A stretch of 64,000 nucleotides of DNA from Prevotella sp. (GTDB lineage Bacteria > Bacteroidota > Bacteroidia > Bacteroidales > Bacteroidaceae). The notes under the pieces were generated by a model. That model was not told the DNA's origin, did not search any database, and was given only the letters and a program-made list of their open reading frames with translations. Positions 7,321 through 17,016 of this stretch are shown here, piece after piece; the stretch's first letter is position 1, and every line of letters starts with the position of its first letter. The position numbers and the translations under genes are program-made. The DNA is taken from the NCBI GenBank assembly GCA_017428925.1, contig JAFRPY010000113.1:1-64000 (forward strand), read 5' to 3'.

Positions 7321-7791
7321 ATGAATAAGAAATTACAGAATCCTCCCGACTATCGCCACGATACGGTTCTGCCTTTACCGCTTGAAGTGAAGGCAGACGC
7401 ATGGGCTGTGGATGCCGGATGCTCAGGAAATCCCGGTCCGATGGAATACCAGTGTGTGGATTTGCAGACGGGAGCACAGGTCTTTCACTTCGGCCCCATG
7501 AAGGGAACCAACAATATCGGGGAGTTTCTTGCCATCGTACATGCTCTGGCACTCTGCTGGAATCAGGGACTGTACGACAAGACAATCTATAGCGACAGCT
7601 ATAATGCCATATTGTGGGTAAATAAGCGAAAGTGTAAGACCAAGCTTGAGCGCACGCCCGAAACGGAACCTTTGTACCAGATTATTGAAAGGGCCGAGAG
7701 GTGGCTTGCCACCCACAACTACCGCAATCCTATCATCAAATGGGACACGTCGGTCTGGGGTGAGATACCTGCCGACTTCGGACGGAAATAA
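7321..7791 (+). CDS. rnhA: Ribonuclease HI family protein
   Basis: Degrades the RNA strand of RNA-DNA hybrids. The 156-aa protein shows the four catalytic acidic residues of type 1 RNase H: D31 in VDAGCSGNPGP, E68 in NNIGEFLAI, D92 in IYSDSYNA and D142 in KWDTSVWGE. LYQIIERAERWL precedes the last one. ATG 7321 is chosen because upstream in-frame sequence is the dispersed repeat. The 3' end overlaps the convergent GH25 gene by 73 bp. No second domain or viroplasmin-like N-terminus is present. Transcription begins at most a few bases upstream of the start codon if the TAACTTTG box is used. Confidence 0.85.
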   Translation: MNKKLQNPPDYRHDTVLPLPLEVKADAWAVDAGCSGNPGPMEYQCVDLQTGAQVFHFGPMKGTNNIGEFLAIVHALALCWNQGLYDKTIYSDSYNAILWVNKRKCKTKLERTPETEPLYQIIERAERWLATHNYRNPIIKWDTSVWGEIPADFGRK

Positions 7792-8609
7792 TCTAATTGT
7801 AGTCCCCAAGCGAAAGGCCTGGTCTTCGGATTGGGAATGAGGAGGTCCTGAATGGTGCCCCCATTGATGAACACGTCTAAGTCGACATAGGTCCATATTC
7901 CCCTGACATGTCCAATATCTCCTTTTTGCCATAGTATGGGTATTGGACCGTTAAGGACGGGCCGCCTGCTGTAGTTGGCTATCCATAGGGGATAGTCGTC
8001 GAACCAGGGCGACAGGCGTTTGCGGTAGAAATTCTGATTGCTGTAAATGACAGGTTTGCAGCCAAAATACTTTTCCAGGAGTTCGGAAAACTTCATTACA
8101 CTATCCTTTAAATACTCATTTCCCTCTGTGGCCAGGCTCAAGTCTTCGATGTCGATGACGGGGCGCAGGTCTTGATGCTCGTACGCCGCCATACTGATGA
8201 ACCTCCGGTATTGGTCTTCTGCGGTATGCTCCATGTTGAAGAAATGATAGCTGCCCACCTTGAGGCCGTGGCTATGTGCCTGTTTCATGTTGTAGCCATA
8301 AAGACTATCTACAGCCTTTTTCCCTATCGCGCGTATATATATTAGCTGTAGTTCTGGGTTGTTCGCCTTCAGGGTGTCCCAGTGAATCTTTCCCTGATGG
8401 GCGGAGATATCGATGCCGTCGAATCCGGTACTGAAGGGATTGCCTTGGTTTTGGTCGTTTTCAGGCCAGCAATTCTTCTGGGGATGATGTGAGACCACAG
8501 GCTTGCCCTGATAATTCTTTACCCAAAACAACCCTGCTCCCAAGCAGATGAGTAACAGCATCAGCAGGAGCAGAAGGATTAGTTTTTTGCTGTCGGAGGG
8601 ACGCTTCAT
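7719..8609 (-). CDS. Glycoside hydrolase family 25 lysozyme, membrane anchored
   Basis: A 296-aa protein with an N-terminal transmembrane segment (residues 9-30, almost all Leu/Ile/Met) and a GH25 domain from about residue 62. FDGIDISAHQGKIHW holds the first catalytic-site Asp (D67) and PVIDIEDLS (D153, E155) the acid/base pair; SYHFFNMEHTAEDQ and LWIANYS are further GH25 blocks. GH25 enzymes cleave the N-acetylmuramic acid to N-acetylglucosamine bond of peptidoglycan. There is no cleavable signal, so it probably stays anchored facing the periplasm. It is the last gene of an operon with a DUF697 membrane protein (4-bp gap) and a dynamin-like GTPase, which suggests a link between envelope remodelling and the GTPase. 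Confidence 0.88.
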   Translation of the reverse strand: MKRPSDSKKLILLLLLMLLLICLGAGLFWVKNYQGKPVVSHHPQKNCWPENDQNQGNPFSTGFDGIDISAHQGKIHWDTLKANNPELQLIYIRAIGKKAVDSLYGYNMKQAHSHGLKVGSYHFFNMEHTAEDQYRRFISMAAYEHQDLRPVIDIEDLSLATEGNEYLKDSVMKFSELLEKYFGCKPVIYSNQNFYRKRLSPWFDDYPLWIANYSRRPVLNGPIPILWQKGDIGHVRGIWTYVDLDVFINGGTIQDLLIPNPKTRPFAWGLQLDYFRPKSAGISPQTDVSHLMIGLR

Positions 8610-8613
8610 GGGC

Positions 8614-9663
8614 TTATTCTATCGGAGCGGTGGCCTCTTCCTTTTGGGCGGAAGGATGCAGCATGGCTTCAATCTTGTCTGTAATCAGTTTGTAGGATTG
8701 TTCAGTCATATTGGAACCCGTCTCCTTGGCGATGGCAAGGAAGTCGGTGGCGGCCTGCAGCATGGCCTTGCGGCGCACTTTCACACCATTCTTGCCTGCC
8801 AATGCCTTGGAACCAGACTTCAGATAGGCTAAGGTGACGTAGCCGATGCGCAAGGTCAGCAGCGTGTTGAGTGCTCCGTCGATGAGTGAGGTGGACACTA
8901 AGCCTGAGAGCTTAATGCTGGAAATGGAACCCAGGAAACCTGCCTCTGAGAAGGTGTCGAGGTCGGCGTCAATCATTCCATCGGCAGCAGAGTCGGCACT
9001 GTTGGCCAGAGTGTTTAATCCGTCGGAGATATAGTAACTGAAAAGTGAGGTAGCCAAGATGCGGCAATACTGATTGAAAAGTTGCCGGTTGGTGGGACGG
9101 AAACCCGAGCAGCGGATAAGGTCGGCAATCATCCTGAAGTTGATGACCAGCGAGGCGATGGCGTCGATGCGGCTGCTCTGTGAGACGGTGGTGATGAGGA
9201 ATTCTGTTTTTGCCCATTCGTGAATGTGCGACTTCACCTTTTTATAGCGTTCGTCGAGTTCCTTCTGCACGATGCGCTTCATGTCGTCGGCATTGTAGTA
9301 TTGCTTCACCTCGGCGAGGAAGGCTTCTTTGTGCTGTTGGCGTTCTTCCTCGGGCAGGTAATAGAGATTGTTGGAGAGTTTCTTGGAGAACTTCGTGAGT
9401 CGCGCTATCTGCTTGTCGTCATCGAGTTCCTCGTCCTCATTGACCTGCAGTTGTGGGAATGTTGGCGTATGGTGAAGTTTGGCAAAGGGCACGATGATGA
9501 CATAGATGAAAAGCAGCAGGATGAGCAGGTAGAACCCGTATTCGATGTATTTCACGCCTGTCAGTTCGTAGATTTTCTCTCCAATGGTGATGACATTTCC
9601 TGCCAGGAGGATAAAGAGGATGCACAGGAAGACGGTGGCGATGAGGAAAAGGTTCCTTTTCAT
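8614..9663 (-). CDS. DUF697-like (YcjF-like) membrane protein
   Basis: A 349-aa protein with two N-terminal transmembrane helices (about residues 5-25 and 43-62), a charged helical region (about 75-150) and a C-terminal domain (about 150-330) that resembles DUF697: TEFLITTVSQSSRIDAIASLV, then repeated small-residue helices and LSGLVSTSLIDGALNTLLTLRIGYVTLAYLK. In YcjX/YcjF-like pairs DUF697 proteins accompany GTPases. The GTPase gene lies directly upstream (12-bp gap) on the same strand, which supports a functional pair at the inner membrane. The exact molecular activity is unknown. Confidence 0.65.
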   Translation of the reverse strand: MKRNLFLIATVFLCILFILLAGNVITIGEKIYELTGVKYIEYGFYLLILLLFIYVIIVPFAKLHHTPTFPQLQVNEDEELDDDKQIARLTKFSKKLSNNLYYLPEEERQQHKEAFLAEVKQYYNADDMKRIVQKELDERYKKVKSHIHEWAKTEFLITTVSQSSRIDAIASLVINFRMIADLIRCSGFRPTNRQLFNQYCRILATSLFSYYISDGLNTLANSADSAADGMIDADLDTFSEAGFLGSISSIKLSGLVSTSLIDGALNTLLTLRIGYVTLAYLKSGSKALAGKNGVKVRRKAMLQAATDFLAIAKETGSNMTEQSYKLITDKIEAMLHPSAQKEEATAPIE

Positions 9664-9675
9664 GGCAGCGGTTTT

Positions 9676-11478
9676 TTAAATGAGAATATTGGTGAGCTGA
9701 GTCCTGAGCCGGCCGAGTGTCTCAAGCGAGGCGGTCTGCTCCTCGGTGATGATGGTGGGGAGGAAGGCAGCATACTGCGACTTGATTTCTTTCAGGTAGA
9801 TGGCTTCGAGGCGTTTGATTTCCTTCTTCAGCAGTTCTTTCAGCTGGTATGTGGATGGTGATTCCTTGGTGCCATAGAAGTAGTTCTCCATCTTGCTGAT
9901 GTAGCTCTTGATGTCTTTCACGTTATGCGTTCCGTGCCACATGTCGCGGATGAACTCGAAGAGTTTCTTGTTCATGAACGAACTGACATCGTCGTCGTAG
10001 ATGTTCTTGGCAGTGGAAGCCTCGGCGGGGGTGATTTTCACGTTCATCTTGTGGAAACCGGTCTTATCAGCAACCATTTCGCGGAAAGCCTCTTCCTTGT
10101 TCCTGAACGTGCTGAAAAGGTTAAGCGTCAGTTTCTGGTCGACGTCGGAGAGGAACTGGACAAGTACACCCTTGAGCAACAAGATACACTCGTCGGTGGA
10201 TGCCGGCTTGTTGACTTGCGTCGTTGATATGGTACGGAAAACAGAGCGGTTGGCGGATGACTCCACGGCACCGATAATCTCATCCTGTTCGGTCATTGAG
10301 ATAGTGAGTTCTTTCTCCAGATGATCCACGTAATTGGACATAAGGTCCTTGGCATTCTTCTTCTGCTGCAGCGAAGCCACTTCGTCGCTGATGGTGGACA
10401 CGAGTGAGTCGCGCAGTCCGCGAGTACGGTCCTCACATCTTTTCAGCCGTAGTTCGCTGATGTTGGATGTGATTTTCTTGTAGAGTTTCTCTTCTATTTC
10501 CTCAAACTTGGCGAGTTCCTGCATGAGTTCTTCCTCATAGCCTGACAAATAGGCTTCCTTGCCAAGCAGTGCGTCGGTGACTTTTCCCAGATTGACCTTG
10601 CTGATGAATTCCGACTCAATGTTGAAGCCCTTGCTGCGAATTTCCTCGTATTCCTTCTGTACTTGGCGGTCGATGTCACGCTGACGTTCTTCGGGTGTCT
10701 TCCAATAGGTGGAATCGAAGATGTTGTGGACGAGGTATACGGGTACGGCCTCGTTGTATTCCCTGAGTTTGTCGAGATAAGAAGCTGAAGTAAGGTTGAA
10801 GGCAGAAACCGAACTATGGACGAAGAGAATGAGGTCGACGCGCTTGGAAATGGCATCGTAGAGGGGGTCGTTGAGGTTGGAACTGTTGCCGTCGAATCCC
10901 GGCATGTCGGCGAGGAAAATCTTTCCGCCGTCTACATGGTCTTTCTCCAGCAACTTGCTGCCCGTGGTGGTGATGGACGTGATGATGGTGCGGTCTTCCT
11001 TGTTGTAGGAGGGCGAGATGACGTTGTTGACGGTGTCGTCGGAATAGTTGGGATATTCATCCTTCTCAAGAAACTGCTCCAGTTCATGTTCAGAAACGAT
11101 GCCCCGTAGTTCATCCACAATGAGATCAAGGTCTTCGGCTTTCCTGCCTTCGGTTCTCGACTTATAGATTTCAATCTTACAGTCTTTGGCATTGGCTACA
11201 TTTGAGATAATGGAGGGCCTTACCGTGCATTCGAGTTTATCGGTAGGACTCACATACCGGTGGGCGAGCAGGTTGACGAGCGTGGATTTGCCCGACTTGA
11301 CGGGTCCCACCACCAGCATGATGAACGAGCCGTTCTTGTATTCAAGTGACCTGCGGCTCAGTTGGACGAGCTTGTTCTTGATGGTCTCTTCCGTCAGCAG
11401 GGGAGAATATTCGGATGCCAATTCGCCTAATTGCGCGGAAATGGATTCTATCTTCTTTAGGTTCGCTTTTTCGCTCAT
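9676..11478 (-). CDS. Dynamin-like GTPase
   Basis: A 600-aa protein with a dynamin-type GTPase domain in the N-terminal half: P-loop GPVKSGKST (58-66), a Thr-containing switch near residues 165-171 (TIITSITTT), G3 DMPGF (191-195) and a G4-like HNIFD at 251-255. The C-terminal half is helical (KLRE, coiled-coil stretches around 340-400 and 540-590), as in bacterial dynamin-like proteins and YfjP-type GTPases. These assemble on membranes and couple GTP hydrolysis to remodelling. It heads a three-gene operon with a DUF697 membrane protein and a GH25 lysozyme. The promoter is TATCTTTG at 11543-11536 on the minus strand. Confidence 0.8.
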   Translation of the reverse strand: MSEKANLKKIESISAQLGELASEYSPLLTEETIKNKLVQLSRRSLEYKNGSFIMLVVGPVKSGKSTLVNLLAHRYVSPTDKLECTVRPSIISNVANAKDCKIEIYKSRTEGRKAEDLDLIVDELRGIVSEHELEQFLEKDEYPNYSDDTVNNVISPSYNKEDRTIITSITTTGSKLLEKDHVDGGKIFLADMPGFDGNSSNLNDPLYDAISKRVDLILFVHSSVSAFNLTSASYLDKLREYNEAVPVYLVHNIFDSTYWKTPEERQRDIDRQVQKEYEEIRSKGFNIESEFISKVNLGKVTDALLGKEAYLSGYEEELMQELAKFEEIEEKLYKKITSNISELRLKRCEDRTRGLRDSLVSTISDEVASLQQKKNAKDLMSNYVDHLEKELTISMTEQDEIIGAVESSANRSVFRTISTTQVNKPASTDECILLLKGVLVQFLSDVDQKLTLNLFSTFRNKEEAFREMVADKTGFHKMNVKITPAEASTAKNIYDDDVSSFMNKKLFEFIRDMWHGTHNVKDIKSYISKMENYFYGTKESPSTYQLKELLKKEIKRLEAIYLKEIKSQYAAFLPTIITEEQTASLETLGRLRTQLTNILI

Positions 11479-11535
11479 ACTCCATAAATGATTTTGTCAG
11501 GGCACTTCCTGGTCAATATGATTCTTATTCTGGGG

Positions 11536-11543
11536 CAAAGATA
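11536..11543 (-). promoter_or_regulatory. Promoter box of the GTPase operon
   Basis: The minus strand reads TATCTTTG about 60 bp upstream of the GTPase start. It diverges from the metK promoter about 45 bp away. Confidence 0.6.
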
Positions 11544-11584
11544 AGAAAAAATCACAAAAAAGATGGTGATTGGGTGTTTTTTTG

Positions 11585-11592
11585 TAACTTTG
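11585..11592 (+). promoter_or_regulatory. Promoter box of metK
   Basis: TAACTTTG, 17 bp before the metK ATG, preceded by a T-rich stretch. The short leader (about 10 nt) leaves no room for a SAM riboswitch, so none is predicted here. Confidence 0.65.
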
Positions 11593-11609
11593 CACCCAAA
11601 ATTTGGAAT

Positions 11610-12869
11610 ATGGCATATTTATTTTCATCAGAATCAGTTTCAGAGGGCCATCCCGACAAGGTGGCCGACCAGATAAGTGATGCATTGCTCGACCAGTTCC
11701 TGGCCTATGACGAGAAGTCGCATTGCGCCATCGAGACGTTTGTTACAACAGGACAGGTAGTGATTATGGGCGAGGTACGCAGTTCGGAATACATTGACTT
11801 GCAGACGATTGCCCGAAAGACTATCAATAAGATTGGCTATACGAAGTCGGAATATCAGTTCGACGGCAATTCGTGCGGTATCTTGACCGCCATCCACGAA
11901 CAGAGCGAAGACATCAATCAGGGTGTCTCACGAGAAGACGAGGAGAACCAAGGTGCTGGCGACCAGGGCATGATGTTCGGCTATGCGACTAACGAAACGG
12001 AAAACTATATGCCCGTCTCGCTTGACCTGTCGCACCGGCTGGTGTATACCTTGGCACAGATTCGAAAGGAAGGCAAGGAGATGACCTATCTCAGACCCGA
12101 CTCGAAAAGTCAGGTTACAGTAGAATATAGTGACGACGGCGTGCCCCAGCGCATCGACACTATCGTGGTGAGTACGCAACACGACGAGTTTGATACCGAC
12201 GACGAGCGTATGTTGAACAAGATTCGCGAGGATGTCATTAATATCCTTGTGCCCCGCGTGAAGGCTCAGATCAAGAGTGAGAAAGTGTTGGCACTGTTCA
12301 ATGACAAGATTAAATACCACGTTAATCCCACGGGTAAGTTCGTCATCGGCGGACCTCATGGCGATACTGGTCTCACTGGCCGTAAGATTATCGTCGACAC
12401 TTACGGTGGAAAGGGTGCCCATGGCGGTGGAGCCTTCTCGGGCAAAGACCCGTCGAAAGTGGACCGCTCGGCTACTTATGCAGCCCGTTGGATTGCCAAG
12501 AACATGGTGGCTGCTGGAGTTAGCGATGAACTGCTCCTTCAGGTCAGTTACGCCATCGGTGTAGCTGAGCCAGTCAGTGTCTATGTGAACACCTACGGCA
12601 AGAGCCATGTGAAGATGACCGACGGCGAGATAGCCCAAAAAGTGATGGAAATGTTCGACCTCCGTCCGAAGGCCATCGAGCGCCAGCTGAAGTTGCGCCA
12701 GCCAATGTATCTTGAGTCGGCCGCCTACGGACACATGGGACGCAAGAACGAGGTGGTGGAGAAAACCTTTACCTCGCGCTACCACGAGACGAAGACCATC
12801 CCCGTGGAACTGTTCACATGGGAGAAACTGGACAAAGTGGACGAGATTAGGAAAGTGTTTTTTGATTAA
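11610..12869 (+). CDS. metK: S-adenosylmethionine synthetase
   Basis: Forms S-adenosylmethionine from methionine and ATP. The 419-aa protein starts [25 protein letters not shown], with the conserved His of the GHPDK motif, and carries [12 protein letters not shown] (methionine-binding signature) and [15 protein letters not shown] (P-loop-like signature). It is longer than the about 384-aa E. coli enzyme, as in Bacteroidetes. The ATG at 11610 is supported by the N-terminal match and a promoter just upstream; longer in-frame starts run into the divergent GTPase gene. It is followed by DUF4271 and hemD on the same strand. Confidence 0.97.
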   Translation: MAYLFSSESVSEGHPDKVADQISDALLDQFLAYDEKSHCAIETFVTTGQVVIMGEVRSSEYIDLQTIARKTINKIGYTKSEYQFDGNSCGILTAIHEQSEDINQGVSREDEENQGAGDQGMMFGYATNETENYMPVSLDLSHRLVYTLAQIRKEGKEMTYLRPDSKSQVTVEYSDDGVPQRIDTIVVSTQHDEFDTDDERMLNKIREDVINILVPRVKAQIKSEKVLALFNDKIKYHVNPTGKFVIGGPHGDTGLTGRKIIVDTYGGKGAHGGGAFSGKDPSKVDRSATYAARWIAKNMVAAGVSDELLLQVSYAIGVAEPVSVYVNTYGKSHVKMTDGEIAQKVMEMFDLRPKAIERQLKLRQPMYLESAAYGHMGRKNEVVEKTFTSRYHETKTIPVELFTWEKLDKVDEIRKVFFD

Positions 12870-12906
12870 TCGCGAGCAGAGACTTCCCTAATCTCTCATC
12901 GATAAT

Positions 12907-13998
12907 TTGAGAATGACCATTGAGTGGATACAGCTGACAGACAGTCTGCACAAAGCTACGGCTCCTTCCACGAAGGAGGGCGAGGAAACAGAACAGCAGT
13001 CTCACACCGGAGAGGCCGCTATTTCTGTAAATCGGCAGTCCGTGGCCAAGCCCAAGCATCCCTATCAGGTGCTTCAGCAATTGCCACCCGATGCCACACC
13101 AGCCCAGCAGGATTCTGCTATTCAGGCCACCTTCCACCCCGAGAACACTCACCTCAGCACTCGCCCTGACACGCTTCATCTGCCTGGTCACGACAAAGGC
13201 AAAAGCTATAAGGATATATCACTGCCGCAGTATTATCGCGAGACTTTCTTTGCCAACGACTCCTTGCTGCATCCGGAAATCTATGGCGGACGCTATGGCG
13301 TGGCCGGCGATCCCGTGCCTTATACCATACGCGGCGACAACACCGTGACCATGCTGCTGCTGGGCATTTTCATCATAGCTATGTTCTCTTTTGCCTGGAG
13401 CCGAAATTTCATCATCTATCAAGCCAAGGAGTTCTTTAAGTTGCCACGAAGTGGACAGACCACCGAGATTACTGAGACCACCAGCGAGTTCCGTTTCCAG
13501 TTCTTTCTGGCCATTCAGACGTGTGTGGTGGCAGCCATTGTCGCCTTCTTCTATACCCAGCAGAACATTGCCGACACCTTCGTCCTGAAGTCGCAGTATA
13601 TGCTCATCTGGATATTCTTCGGCTGTTTCTTGGTCTACTTTCTGTTCAAGTCGTTCCTCTATGCCCTCGTCAATGGCGTTTTCTTCGACCGGAAGGATAA
13701 TCAGTATTGGCAAAAAACTTTACTTTTCCTGGTTAGTGCCGAAGGTGTGGCACTCTTCCCCCTCGTAATGCTGAAGAGTTATTTCAATATTAGCACCGAG
13801 AATGCAATTATTTATGTGTTAGTGGTTGTGATTTTGATTAAAATACTGACTTTTTATAAGTGTTACGTTATCTTTTTTCGCCGAAATGCCGCTTTTTTAC
13901 AAAATATTTTGTACTTTTGCGCCCTAGAAATTGTGCCGATGCTTTCCCTGTGGGGATTTTTGGTGATAATTGTTGATTATTTGAAAATAAATTATTAG
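12907..13998 (+). CDS. DUF4271 membrane protein
   Basis: A 363-aa protein with a hydrophilic, Pro/Gln/Thr-rich first 135 residues and about six transmembrane helices from about residue 138 on (MLLLGIFIIAMFSFAW, FFLAIQTCVVAAIVAFF, YMLIWIFFGCFLVYFLF, LFLVSAEGVALFPLVML, AIIYVLVVVILIKILTF, IVPMLSLWGFLVIIVDYL). That helical core matches DUF4271, a Bacteroidetes family of unknown function that commonly sits directly before hemD, as here (5-bp gap). A TACTTTTG box at 13912 inside the gene could give hemD its own promoter. Function is not known. Confidence 0.8.
   Translation: MRMTIEWIQLTDSLHKATAPSTKEGEETEQQSHTGEAAISVNRQSVAKPKHPYQVLQQLPPDATPAQQDSAIQATFHPENTHLSTRPDTLHLPGHDKGKSYKDISLPQYYRETFFANDSLLHPEIYGGRYGVAGDPVPYTIRGDNTVTMLLLGIFIIAMFSFAWSRNFIIYQAKEFFKLPRSGQTTEITETTSEFRFQFFLAIQTCVVAAIVAFFYTQQNIADTFVLKSQYMLIWIFFGCFLVYFLFKSFLYALVNGVFFDRKDNQYWQKTLLFLVSAEGVALFPLVMLKSYFNISTENAIIYVLVVVILIKILTFYKCYVIFFRRNAAFLQNILYFCALEIVPMLSLWGFLVIIVDYLKINY
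13912..13919 (+). promoter_or_regulatory. Possible internal promoter for hemD and downstream genes
   Basis: TACTTTTG preceded by the palindrome ACAAAATATTTTGT (13899-13912) lies within the last 90 bp of the DUF4271 gene. Confidence 0.45.
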
Positions 13999-14003
13999 GA
14001 CAG

Positions 14004-14753
14004 ATGATTAAAAAGATTCTGATATCGCAGCCCAAGCCAGCAAGTGAGAAATCGCCATATTATGACATTTCCAACGATTATGGCGTAGAGCTGGTTTTCC
14101 GTCCGTTTATCAAGGTTGAGGGTCTTTCTTCGAAGGAGTTCCGTTCACAGAAAGTGAGCATTATGAACCATACTGCCGTGGTGTTCACCTCACGTCATGC
14201 CATTGACAATTACTTCAAGTTGGCAAAGGAAATGCGTATCGAGATTCCCGAGGACATGAAGTATTTCTGCGTGACCGAGCAGATAGCCCTCTATATTCAG
14301 AAATATGTGATGTACCGCAAACGCAAGGTGTTTTTCGGTAACACTGGAAAAATTGCTGACTTGGTGCCGCAGATGGTAAAGCACAAGACGGAGAAGTATC
14401 TGATTCCCATGAGCGACGTCCACGACAATTCTACGGCAGAACTTCTTGACTCGAAGAAACTGAACCACACCGAGTGCGTGATGTATCGCACGGTGAGCAA
14501 CGACTTCACCGAAGAAGAGGTGAAAAGTTTCGACTACGATATGTGCGTTTTCTTCAGTCCGTCGGGCATCAATGCTTTCGAGAAGACATTCGGCAACACC
14601 AAGAACGACTCTGTGGTGGTGGCTACCTTTGGTCCCAGCACAACTAAGTCGGCCCACGATGCCGGATTGAAAGTGGTTATCGAGGCTCCCACCAAGGAGT
14701 TCCCCTCGATGACGGCTGCACTGAAAAACTATTTGGAGAAGAATAAGAAATAA
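14004..14753 (+). CDS. hemD: Uroporphyrinogen-III synthase
   Basis: A 249-aa member of the HemD family, which closes and inverts hydroxymethylbilane to uroporphyrinogen III in tetrapyrrole synthesis. Recognised from the N-terminal KKILISQPKPASEKSPYYDIS, VVFTSRHAIDNYF, GKIADLVPQMVKHKTEKYLIP and VFFSPSGINAFEKTFG plus VATFGPSTTKSAHDAGL blocks of Bacteroidetes HemD. No other heme gene is nearby; its conserved place between DUF4271 and rnpA is typical of Bacteroidales. Whether the organism makes heme cannot be told from this window. Confidence 0.88.
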   Translation: MIKKILISQPKPASEKSPYYDISNDYGVELVFRPFIKVEGLSSKEFRSQKVSIMNHTAVVFTSRHAIDNYFKLAKEMRIEIPEDMKYFCVTEQIALYIQKYVMYRKRKVFFGNTGKIADLVPQMVKHKTEKYLIPMSDVHDNSTAELLDSKKLNHTECVMYRTVSNDFTEEEVKSFDYDMCVFFSPSGINAFEKTFGNTKNDSVVVATFGPSTTKSAHDAGLKVVIEAPTKEFPSMTAALKNYLEKNKK

Positions 14754-14759
14754 AGTTTC

Positions 14760-15224
14760 ATGTCTGCATCCCGACCTCATAGCTTGGGTAAGGAAGAGCG
14801 GATATCGAGCATGAAACTCATCGAAAGGCTCTTTCAGGGTGGTCACAGTCGCTCGATGACCTTTTTCCCGCTGCGGCTTGTTTATATGAAATATGAGCGC
14901 GAGGGTGCCTGTCCACCAGCCCAGTTGCTGGTGAGTGTGCCTAAACGTTGTTTTAAGAGGGCAGTGAAGCGCAACCGCGTGAAGCGTCAGGTTCGCGAAG
15001 CCTACCGCTTGCATAAACATATCCTCTGGGACGCCATCGGGGAGAATAGCCGGGCGACGGCTGAAGGTGGCGAGAACTGGAACGCCATGGCCCTGGCCTT
15101 TATCTGGCTCGATGACAATCTCCGTGATTCCTCTGAAGTGGAGCGCCGCGTGAAGACGCTGTTGGAGCGGTTGGCCGAGAAGGTGAAAGTGAAATCACCC
15201 GTTGAAAACAAAACCGCTGGCTGA
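14760..15224 (+). CDS. rnpA: Ribonuclease P protein component
   Basis: The protein cofactor of RNase P, which helps the catalytic RNA bind pre-tRNA. It has 154 residues with the N-terminal [18 protein letters not shown], the [34 protein letters not shown] motif block, and the C-terminal helix [13 protein letters not shown]. An insertion around residues 88-108 ([16 protein letters not shown]) is common in Bacteroidetes homologues. It starts 6 bp after hemD and ends 2 bp before yidD, so the genes are co-translated or tightly linked. Confidence 0.92.
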   Translation: MSASRPHSLGKEERISSMKLIERLFQGGHSRSMTFFPLRLVYMKYEREGACPPAQLLVSVPKRCFKRAVKRNRVKRQVREAYRLHKHILWDAIGENSRATAEGGENWNAMALAFIWLDDNLRDSSEVERRVKTLLERLAEKVKVKSPVENKTAG

Positions 15225-15226
15225 CC

Positions 15227-15472
15227 ATGCTGAGAAAAATCATACGTGGCATATCGTGGTTTTTTGTGGCCATCCTGCTGATTCCCATCTGGATTTACCA
15301 GAAAGCCATATCGCCCTACACACCGCCCTCGTGCCGGTTCACACCAACCTGTTCCGAGTATGCCCGGCAGGCACTCATCAAGCACGGCCCCATCAAAGGC
15401 CTTTATCTGGCCGTCCGCCGTATTCTGAGATGCAACCCTTGGGGCGGTTCAGGGTACGACCCAGTGCCATGA
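15227..15472 (+). CDS. yidD: Membrane protein insertion efficiency factor YidD
   Basis: An 81-aa protein with the full YidD signature: [30 protein letters not shown] followed by [29 protein letters not shown]. An N-terminal hydrophobic helix (residues 8-24) precedes the motif. YidD aids YidC-dependent insertion of inner-membrane proteins. It is adjacent to rnpA, the usual genomic neighbour. The start codon lies directly after the rnpA stop. Confidence 0.93.
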   Translation: MLRKIIRGISWFFVAILLIPIWIYQKAISPYTPPSCRFTPTCSEYARQALIKHGPIKGLYLAVRRILRCNPWGGSGYDPVP

Positions 15473-15530
15473 TTTTGGAATTCCGAAATGCCGTAATAAC
15501 GTAATAACGAGATATAAAAATCATTCAAAG

Positions 15531-16829
15531 ATGAAAAACTTTGTAGAAGAACTGAAATGGCGCGGAATGCTGGCGCAGATTATGCCCGGCACCGAAGAAG
15601 CCCTGCAGAAAGAAATGATGACAGCCTATTTAGGCACCGACCCTACGGCTGACTCGCTCCACATCGGACACCTTTGTGGTATCATGATGCTGCGTCACTT
15701 GCAGCGTTGTGGTCACAAACCCATCATTCTTGTTGGTGGGGCCACGGGTATGATTGGCGACCCCTCGGGCAAGAGTCAGGAGCGCAACCTGCTCGGGCCA
15801 GAGACGCTCTATCATAACCAGGAGTGCATCAAGAAGCAGGTGGCCAAGTTCCTCGATTTTGAGTCGAAGGATGCCAATGCTGCCGAGATGGTGAATAACT
15901 ACGACTGGATGAAGGATTTCACCTTCCTCGATTTCGCACGCGAGGTGGGCAAGCACATCACTGTGAACTATATGATGGCCAAGGACAGCGTGCAGCAGCG
16001 TCTCAACGGAACCGCACGCGACGGACTGTCGTTCACCGAGTTCACCTACCAACTCCTTCAGGGTTACGATTTCCTCTATCTTTATCAGCACAAGGGTGTG
16101 CGCCTGCAGTTGGGCGGTAACGACCAGTGGGGTAACATGACCACCGGAACCGAACTTATTCGCCGCACGCTGGGCAACGACGCCGAGCCCGCCTTCGCAC
16201 TTACTTGTCCGCTCATCACCAAGGCCGATGGTAAGAAATTCGGCAAGACCGAGAGCGGAAACATCTGGCTCGACCCGAAGCGCACCACACCATACAGGTT
16301 CTACCAGTTCTGGCTCAACGTAAGCGACGACGATGCCGAACGCTATATCAAGATATTCACTTCTTTGGACAAAGAGACTATCGATGCCCTTATCGAAGAG
16401 CACCGTCAGGATCCGGGCCGCCGCGTGCTGCAGCGCCGTCTGGCTGAAGAAGTCACGGTGTTGGTTCATTCGCAGGAAGCACTCGACACAGCCATCGAGG
16501 CCTCAAGCATCCTTTTTGGCAAATCCACCAAGGAAGGTCTGGAGAAACTTGATGAGGCCACTTTTCTCGATGTCTTCGACGGAGTGCCCCATTTCGATGT
16601 TTCAAAAGACGTGCTCGGTCAGCCCGCCGTGGAAATCTTCACCCAGGCAGCTCCCGTCTTCCCTTCAAAGGGTGAGATGCGCAAGATGGTGCAGGGCGGT
16701 GGTGTCAGTCTGAACAAGGAGAAGATTGCCCAGTTCGACCGTCCCGTTACGGCCGACGACCTTATCGACGGCAAGTACCTGTTGGTTCAGAAAGGCAAGA
16801 AGAACTACTTCCTGCTGACGGTGAAATAA
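15531..16829 (+). CDS. tyrS: Tyrosyl-tRNA synthetase
   Basis: Charges tRNA-Tyr. 432 residues, class [13 protein letters not shown] (HIGH motif), [25 protein letters not shown] and KFGKTESG (KMSKS equivalent), with a C-terminal S4 RNA-binding domain (about 350-432, [19 protein letters not shown]). The start at 15531 matches family N-termini ([25 protein letters not shown]). It is the last gene of the metK-to-tyrS block and is followed by a small TTTGGC/GCCAAA hairpin and tRNA-Gln. Confidence 0.97.
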   Translation: MKNFVEELKWRGMLAQIMPGTEEALQKEMMTAYLGTDPTADSLHIGHLCGIMMLRHLQRCGHKPIILVGGATGMIGDPSGKSQERNLLGPETLYHNQECIKKQVAKFLDFESKDANAAEMVNNYDWMKDFTFLDFAREVGKHITVNYMMAKDSVQQRLNGTARDGLSFTEFTYQLLQGYDFLYLYQHKGVRLQLGGNDQWGNMTTGTELIRRTLGNDAEPAFALTCPLITKADGKKFGKTESGNIWLDPKRTTPYRFYQFWLNVSDDDAERYIKIFTSLDKETIDALIEEHRQDPGRRVLQRRLAEEVTVLVHSQEALDTAIEASSILFGKSTKEGLEKLDEATFLDVFDGVPHFDVSKDVLGQPAVEIFTQAAPVFPSKGEMRKMVQGGGVSLNKEKIAQFDRPVTADDLIDGKYLLVQKGKKNYFLLTVK

Positions 16830-16845
16830 TATAATTCATCAAAAA

Positions 16846-16877
16846 TTTGGCAAAATGCCAAATTCTTATTACCTTTG
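16846..16877 (+). promoter_or_regulatory. Promoter of tRNA-Gln
   Basis: TTTG (16846-16849), 20 bp, TACCTTTG (16870-16877). The -33 element is part of a TTTGGC/GCCAAA hairpin (16846-16862) that could also end the tyrS transcript. Confidence 0.7.
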
Positions 16878-16896
16878 TCGCCGCAAAACGCATGAT

Positions 16897-16970
16897 TGGG
16901 TGATGGTGTAACGGTAACACTACAGGTTTTGGTTCTGTCATTCCCGGTTCGAATCCGAGTCACCCAACCA
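16897..16970 (+). tRNA. tRNA-Gln (anticodon TTG)
   Basis: TGGGTGA pairs with TCACCCA in the acceptor stem. The anticodon loop TTTTGGT on ACAGG/TCTGT gives anticodon TTG, and the T-arm contains GGTTCGAATCC. The CCA end is encoded. 74 nt. Confidence 0.93.
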
Positions 16971-16972
16971 AC

Positions 16973-17016
16973 AAAGTCCGCCAGTAACTACGGTTATTGG
17001 CGGACTTTAATTTTTC
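16973..17016 (+). terminator. Terminator of tRNA-Gln
   Basis: AAAGTCCGCCA (16973-16983) pairs with TGGCGGACTTT (16998-17008), with an inner AAC/GTT pairing, followed by AATTTTTC. Confidence 0.85.

Noticed and set aside
9220-9861. 213-codon plus-strand frame in the GTPase/DUF697 region
   Set aside because: Lies antisense to two genes with clear motifs; its Asp/Glu/Val-rich sequence reflects complementary codon bias.
11479-11609. SAM riboswitch upstream of metK
   Set aside because: The promoter box lies 17 bp before the start codon, leaving no room for an aptamer.
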